Of a stretch of 64,000 bases of DNA, positions 58,461 through 64,000 are shown one piece after another. Under the pieces are notes generated by a model. That model did not search any database and was not told the origin of the DNA. It saw nothing but the letters and a program-made list of their open reading frames with translations. The first letter of the stretch is position 1. Every line of letters begins with the position of its first letter. The translations under genes and the position numbers were made by a program. The DNA is from Liolophura sinensis (taxonomy: Eukaryota; Mollusca; Polyplacophora; Chitonida; Chitonidae): assembly GCF_032854445.1 (NCBI RefSeq), contig NC_088299.1, forward strand, positions 1,215,001-1,279,000, read 5' to 3'.

Positions 58461-61400
58461 GTTAGCTGAAGACCACATACATATAAATAAGATAACCCAG
58501 AAATCAAGGTACAAGGAAACGATATCAACTTTACTTACGTAAATGGGACACTGCTGCTATGGGAATCGACAAATTCCAACCATCGATTAACTGCTAGATT
58601 TGCTAGATCTACAGTTATTTTGTTTAAAGATAGGAGAACATTTGGTATGCACACTTTTTCTGTTTTCAAGAGGTGTGTTCGTCAAGAGACCTTTACTTTA
58701 ACGATATAAAGAAACTTGAAATGTTAAATTGGTGCTGAAGTACTTGTGTTATGTAGGGTAAGGACTCACCTTAACTAACTATGTTGTTGGCTCTATATAG
58801 TGACTGGCCAAAGATTTCAAGCTTTAGAGAGTTTGAAGATCAGTTATATGAATTTAAATAATGACAAATGTGTTCTCGTTACTGGTTAAAACATAAAAAC
58901 ACAGGAGGCATTTAAGTTGTGTTGAACTGAAATGTTTCGAATCTGATAAACGACTTTGTTTTATTGATTATTTGAAATGTTTATTGATCAGAATAGAGAG
59001 TTTCTTACAATGCATCAATTATCAGAAATCTTATAAACCAGTTTCATGTAATACTGTTGGCAGGTGTTGACATCCCTGTTTTCACAGCTCACAGTTCAAT
59101 AATAATCTATTTATTTTAGCCAGTCGCCTATATTCACCTGTCTGTAAAACCAGTGATACCTGCTGCAACAATTGCCTTTAGACAATGACATGAAACAACA
59201 CAATCTCTACACATGGATAGGTTTGGAAGCCCATATTCTTGCAAAAAAATGAAGTTAGGACACTTTTTTTTTTAATTCATACTTAGTTTTGACGCCAAAA
59301 ACCCATTGCCTCGGGTGACGTAATTATTAAAAAACCTGTGGCGTGCTGGGTATTGAGCGGAGTTCATTATGGTTTGACGAAGGGTGACACCAGTTACCTA
59401 AACTGCCATGGACTGCTTCGTAAACCTTGTTTCTGATACTGCCATATTTTGAGATTGCTCACATTTTTATTATAACAATATATCTGCTAAAGCAGCGATG
59501 CTGGGGTTCAAGCCAATTTATGCGGCATGTGCGTTGTCACTTCTGGTTACTTGAATGATGTTTATGGATTGATATATAATCAACTTGAAGTGAAAGACAG
59601 CACCTGACTAATAATTATGTGCACTGAAAGACTGCCATTCAAAGTCTCTTAAACCGGCATTAAAAAATTTTTTGAAATTTTTTTCAACCCACTAATAGCT
59701 TAGTGAAACTTCGTCTTAACACAGCTTCAGCGCTTTAGCGCATCTCCATTATCGACATCAGGGTGACGTCACGTTTACTCTCTCTCTCTAACGTCGAAGG
59801 TGTTTTCCATATTGTGTGAACTTCGGCGATGAAGATCCAAGTGATAAACAGCTTTCTGGGAAATTGTACATACTGGAAGGATATTTCTTCCACTGCTTGA
59901 ACTGTTGGTACGTTAAGCTTGCTATATTATTTGCAGCTTAAGTAGACTGTAGATGCACGGTCGGGTAGTCCTGGTTCAGGTCGTACCCTCCGGAGGGCTG
60001 TGCTGGTGATTTTGATCGCTGTTAAATGTTTACAAAATTACAATAGGATTGTTGTGCCACTACATTCATGTACAATTCTGAAACAAATGGAACTAAATCT
60101 AAGCAGCACTGAGGCTGATCTAGGCATTGGGCTGTCACTGAACTTTATGCATGCCTTAGTTTTCTGGTGGTGGCTTCTAAGATGAAAGCAGTGGTAACCT
60201 AGTTATTGTGGACGGCAGAGAAAACACCTCAGTTAGAACACGGCTTTTCAATAATTTTACTTATTTTGTAAGAGAAGACAGGGGGGGGGGACACCCCTTG
60301 TATGCCAAAAAAAGAAAGGAGCAAACTTTAAATTCTCCAATTCTAATAAATTTACAGAAAACAAAATGATATCATAATAATTAATTGATTTTAAGCACTG
60401 TCCCCGAGAATCCTGCTTTCGATTGAAATGTTTTAGCCAGGTGCTGTCTTGTCCGTTAATTGGAAAGCGTACATTCTTTGTAGCCATCAGCACTGTATAC
60501 AGAATTATACTGTAACACTAAAAAGCATATATATTTAAGTGTGCCGACTGTAGTAAATCGACCTTTGGACTATATTTAAAGGCATGCTTGTCCTCTGTTT
60601 TTTACCACACTTCAACGGTTTTCAGCATAGGCCTACACACAGTACATAGATAGCCCTTTTCACACAGCGATTTTCAGCGTCACAGCTGTAACAATTTTCT
60701 GTCACGTGATCTGCAAATATTGGGAAAAATGCGTTTTTTCGCCATTTGATAGCAATTTGCGACGAAAGCATACATCGTAAGAAAAAAAACAAGACCTGAT
60801 TCGTAAGCAGGACATCAAACTTCGTCAGATTCCGGTAACATGTTTAGAATCTTCAGATTCAAATTTTTCGTTCTTACAAGACATCGTTTCTGTTAAATGT
60901 TTTTATACTTTTTTTATTCATTTATAAGGAAATCGCAACGTGTTCTGGACATCCAATGAATAAGGGGTTCAATATAAGACCACTTTTAAAAGTTTTCATC
61001 ACAAAAAATAACACACACTCACATACATACAATGTCTTTGTAAAATGATGTGCTCGCAGAAAAAAGCAAACCCTACTTGAAATGGTCAGCGTATCTTTTT
61101 TTAAACCAAACTGTATTGTATAGAATGTACATGTCACTGAGTGTAAAGTCCGTCATATTCCTAAAACGCACTTCCGGGCTATATATGTCTGTGTGTTGAT
61201 GTTGATCCAGTCGGACATTCCTCCAGCTTATCACATCGATTGCTCTCCTTTTCTTACAGATAAGCTGACTTAAACGAAGGCCGTTCCGTTTTGAACTGTT
61301 TGTTTACACGAACAAGGAGACCACAAATACATAGGAAACACAACGATGCGGAAAAGAGCTATATGTTTCCAACATCTGGCGATCAATACTTTTGAACTTG

Positions 61401-62020
61401 ACAGGTTTTTCTCACATTCTTGCCTGGGATGACTGGGCTTACCCGATGGGCCACGCAGTTCGTTTGTCCGTCACACGTACAAATCACTATCAAGGCGCTT
61501 ACATTCAACTCATAAATGCAGTAATCAAACCAATTAACAGCCCTAGGCCTACTATACATTTCTGATGAAAATGCGAATATATGAAATCCGGTTGCATTGA
61601 AATTTTATATAATTCTCACAATCTTAAATAAATTAATAATTATTGCTAGGGAGTGTTTTGTTTGTCTTTAATAGCTCCAGTTAAGATGTTCTTACATGTT
61701 TTCGTACAATACATATTTATACAGGTCTATATTTCTATGCCCCATATAGGCCGATAAGGTGAATTATCTCCTTGTTCTAACTTAATTGCCATCTTAATGG
61801 AAACGTTGCGAGTAATAACATTTTTGATATTATAGGTACTTTGAAGAATGTAATTTGCGTTTCTTCTTTATTATGACAAATGAAAAAATATGCCTGCAAG
61901 CAACTGTATTTCAAATGAATTGATACAACGCGACACTTTCAAGTGATCGATCAGTGGCGGAATTGAACGGAAAGAGTGGTAGGCGTATAGTCGACAATAA
62001 TTAAGCGGTCTCACGGCAAC

Positions 62021-62100
62021 CAATGACAATGACGTCAACTTTCTAGTATGTAAATCAAAACAAAACATACCCCGCTGCCGTCACAGCTTATATAACAAAA
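62021..62100 (+). promoter_or_regulatory. CCAAT-CRE-TATA promoter-like cluster
   Basis: ccaat at 62021, the palindromic full CRE tgacgtca at 62031-62038 and ttatataa at about 62089-62096, in a 5'-to-3' order and spacing like vertebrate and invertebrate CREB-responsive promoters. It points toward the plus-strand ORF 1.2 kb downstream. That link is inference. Confidence 0.45.
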
Positions 62101-62148
62101 TACATAGGCCTGCATGTTTAGGCCTATATGTCTGAACCTTGACTTGGA

Positions 62149-62214
62149 GTGAGTGAGTGAGTGAGTGCTTGGGGTTTAACGTCGTACTCAACAATTTTTC
62201 AGTCATATGACGAC
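62149..62214 (-). mobile_element. 66-bp retroposed fragment with 15-bp target-site duplication
   Basis: Only the last 66 bp of the family-2 retroposon, (CACT)n end included, on the minus strand. It is flanked by gaaccttgacttgga at 62134-62148 and 62215-62229. The perfect duplication shows a discrete, extremely 5'-truncated insertion. Confidence 0.92.
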
Positions 62215-63297
62215 GAACCTTGACTTGGACTTGAACCACGTAAAACATAACACTTCACATAGTTTAACATGTTGTTTTAGTAACTTTAAGTACTTCTAGT
62301 ATAAATATGTTCTAAATATAGTTCTGACTCAACCAAATCCGGCTGCATGCGTTTGATCTGTAGGTTAAAACACTATTTATTCGAACTCGATTTCGCAAGA
62401 CAAAAGATGGCCTAAATAAGCTATTGATACACACCGAATAACCAGACTTTGTCAGGTCTCCTCAGTATTAATAATACCACTCTAACTTTAAGTTGTTGAC
62501 CGAGATGAAATTAAAAAATGAGGGCCTCTGAAGAGTTTCTCAGAAGACTTTGAGCGAGGTCACACATACCGCAGTTTGGTGTGTGTTTACAAACACTCTG
62601 CCGGTTGTAGACGGGTCACTGGGGTCATCACGTCCTCTTCTCGGAGGGCGGGAGAGAAGCAATCTGCTTACTGCTACAATTATAATTTCTAACGGACTAA
62701 AACGCATTATTCGGCCATTTAGCATCAGAAATTTAGAGTATAATCGAATAACAATGTCTTTACTGATGATAAAATGTTATGAATGCGTTAAGCCACCTTT
62801 AAATGTTCCAAAGTAAAGAAAGAGGTTTGTCGGCAAATATCAGCTCTATTTTCCCAAAATACAAAGCTGCAGAGATCAGAATGTGACGGTTCCAGACCCG
62901 CTTGGAGTGTGTCAGTGTCTCATTCACATGCGCACTACCCCGGTAAACAATTCCATGCGGTCAGTGCGTGTAACATATTCATACACTATGTTTACGTTTT
63001 GTAACACTGCCAAAATACAAAAGCTAATAAGTAATAAGGACTACTTTTCCTCGTTCCGGAAACAAAATACATATAAATTATATTTTAGTATGAATTTATT
63101 GAAGAATTTGAACACAAGATTCAGAAATGGTTGAAAATTGTTGAAACTACTTTTTGACGCGCATGAAAACACCGGCATAGTTATGTGGTCCATTCAAAAC
63201 AGTGCACCTTGGGAAGGAAGTTGTTTTGGTATGTGGCGAGAGTGAAGGCGTGTTGTACAGCAAGCGGTGGGGGAAATTTTCACCTAAAACTACAGCC

Positions 63298-63747
63298 ATG
63301 CCTATCAGAGTGGACCAAAGCAATATGGTATCTTCAAATGCATGTGTCTTGGCAGCCGAAATGGACGGTTTAATCATGAAAATTCAGCAAGGACTGAGAC
63401 TTAAAGCGAAGGAGAAACAGCACACGTATCGTCATGCCAGTACGACGCCATATTCGTTTCCCTGTTTTGGTAGTAAACAGAGTCGGAGTTCCTCAGGGCA
63501 TTTAGAAATGGTGTTTAAGCCGAGGTGTCGAAGAATTATGAAACGCACAAACAAGATTGATCTCGAACCGCACAAACTTTTACAAAAATTGCTCAAAGAA
63601 CAAACTCTGATTCAAGAAGCTGTGAAGAGACTTCAAGAGCGAACATCGTCGTGTGAACTGAACGATTACTCCGACTATGAGCACGAGTCAAGCGATTGTG
63701 AGATGGAGTTGAACAGTAATACAACCCGTGTGAGTAAAGAGAGCTGA
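63298..63747 (+). CDS. Unidentified 149-aa protein, single open exon
   Basis: ATG at 63298 in good context (acagccatgcc), MPIRVDQSNMVSSNACVLAA. Then a polar, Ser/Arg-rich middle (SKQSRSSSGHLEMVF, RCRRIMKRTNK), a predicted amphipathic helix about residues 97-117 (LEPHKLLQKLLKEQTLIQEA) and an acidic tail (NDYSDYEHESSDCEMEL). The frame is open upstream to 63202 without an ATG. No family recognised. A donor-like gtgagt sits at the end (NTTR/gtgagt, about 63730), so the protein could continue in an exon beyond the window. Composition suggests a small nuclear adaptor; that is a guess. Confidence 0.6.
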   Translation: MPIRVDQSNMVSSNACVLAAEMDGLIMKIQQGLRLKAKEKQHTYRHASTTPYSFPCFGSKQSRSSSGHLEMVFKPRCRRIMKRTNKIDLEPHKLLQKLLKEQTLIQEAVKRLQERTSSCELNDYSDYEHESSDCEMELNSNTTRVSKES

Positions 63748-64000
63748 TTATCAGCTTGAAAAAGTGCTTGTTTTCATCAAAGTGCAGGCATATCTCTGTT
63801 ACATTGTTGGAAGAATCGTCCAGCTTGAGGTGGAGAAATGTGGAGGGACCTACAAGCAGTTGGTGGAGAGATCGATGAGGCTGTAAACAGAAATGCTATC
63901 CCAGGGCGGTTGTATGTCCCGGACAGTAGGTGTATTTGACCCACAAACCACACAGCTTGGTGTTTACGGCATTGCTACAGACAACTGATCTACTAACGCG
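63748..64000 (+). other. Presumed 3' UTR or intron after the 63.3-kb ORF
   Basis: No open frame of note and no polyadenylation signal seen before the window ends. Confidence 0.4.

Larger units (their letters stand above)
57503..63297. other. Intergenic region upstream of MTBP and of the 63.3-kb ORF
   Basis: No gene recognised. Contains a family-3 retroposon (58290-58460), a CRE-type TGACGTCA at 59764-59771, a TATA-like motif near an ETS-type acttccgg (61168-61185), a CCAAT-CRE-TATA cluster at 62021-62096 and a 66-bp retroposed fragment (62149-62214). The remainder is AT-rich unique sequence. Confidence 0.55.

Overview
The window is animal nuclear DNA, most likely from a marine mollusc. The evidence is split genes with GT-AG introns, many copies of a tRNA-headed SINE whose 3' domain ends in ...gagtacggcgtaaaacaccaat plus (AAAT)n, a second retroposon ending in (CACT)n of a kind familiar from molluscs, a RUDI/V-SINE-like look, and heavy minisatellite content. 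The species cannot be named from sequence alone. | Layout: 1-1760 is a higher-order satellite. A syntaxin-16 gene (STX16, + strand, 8 coding exons, 3341-13538) encodes a complete 310-residue Qa-SNARE. 13.8-20.0 kb is intergenic, with a MITE, SINE pieces and weak unassigned minus-strand open frames. From 57502 down to 20090 runs a 37-kb minus-strand gene that I identify as MTBP, the Treslin/TICRR partner in replication-origin firing. It has 22 coding exons. Reading frame and phase close at every junction except exon 9/10, where the exact splice sites are unresolved. STX16 and MTBP converge. 57.5-63.3 kb is intergenic, with promoter-like motifs. At 63298-63747 lies a small unidentified plus-strand ORF (149 aa) with a basic middle, a predicted helix and an acidic tail. 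| MTBP introns hold most of the repeats: an SINE-tail satellite (27.9-31.5 kb), 19-bp, 21-bp, 27-bp, 32-bp, 75-bp and 81-bp arrays, a 5'-truncated LINE (39.7-42.0 kb), SINEs, and a 2.66-kb DNA transposon flanked by TTAA (51733-54396). The transposon's two-exon gene encodes a 598-aa RNase H-like putative transposase. | Most notable observation: in both host genes a minisatellite was seeded from an exon/intron junction. After STX16 exon 4 there are 13 exact 104-bp periods, then 89-bp units, each carrying the last 25 bases of the exon plus the 5' splice site. After MTBP exon 20 there are about 19 units of 81/82 bp that carry the exon's last ~33 bases plus its donor. The first array makes arrays of decoy donors that lead to a stop codon. 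The second keeps the frame open and could add 27 residues per unit. | Satellites at 1-1760 and 27.9-31.5 kb appear to be amplified from retroposon tails, so tandem amplification of pre-existing functional or mobile sequence recurs across the locus.
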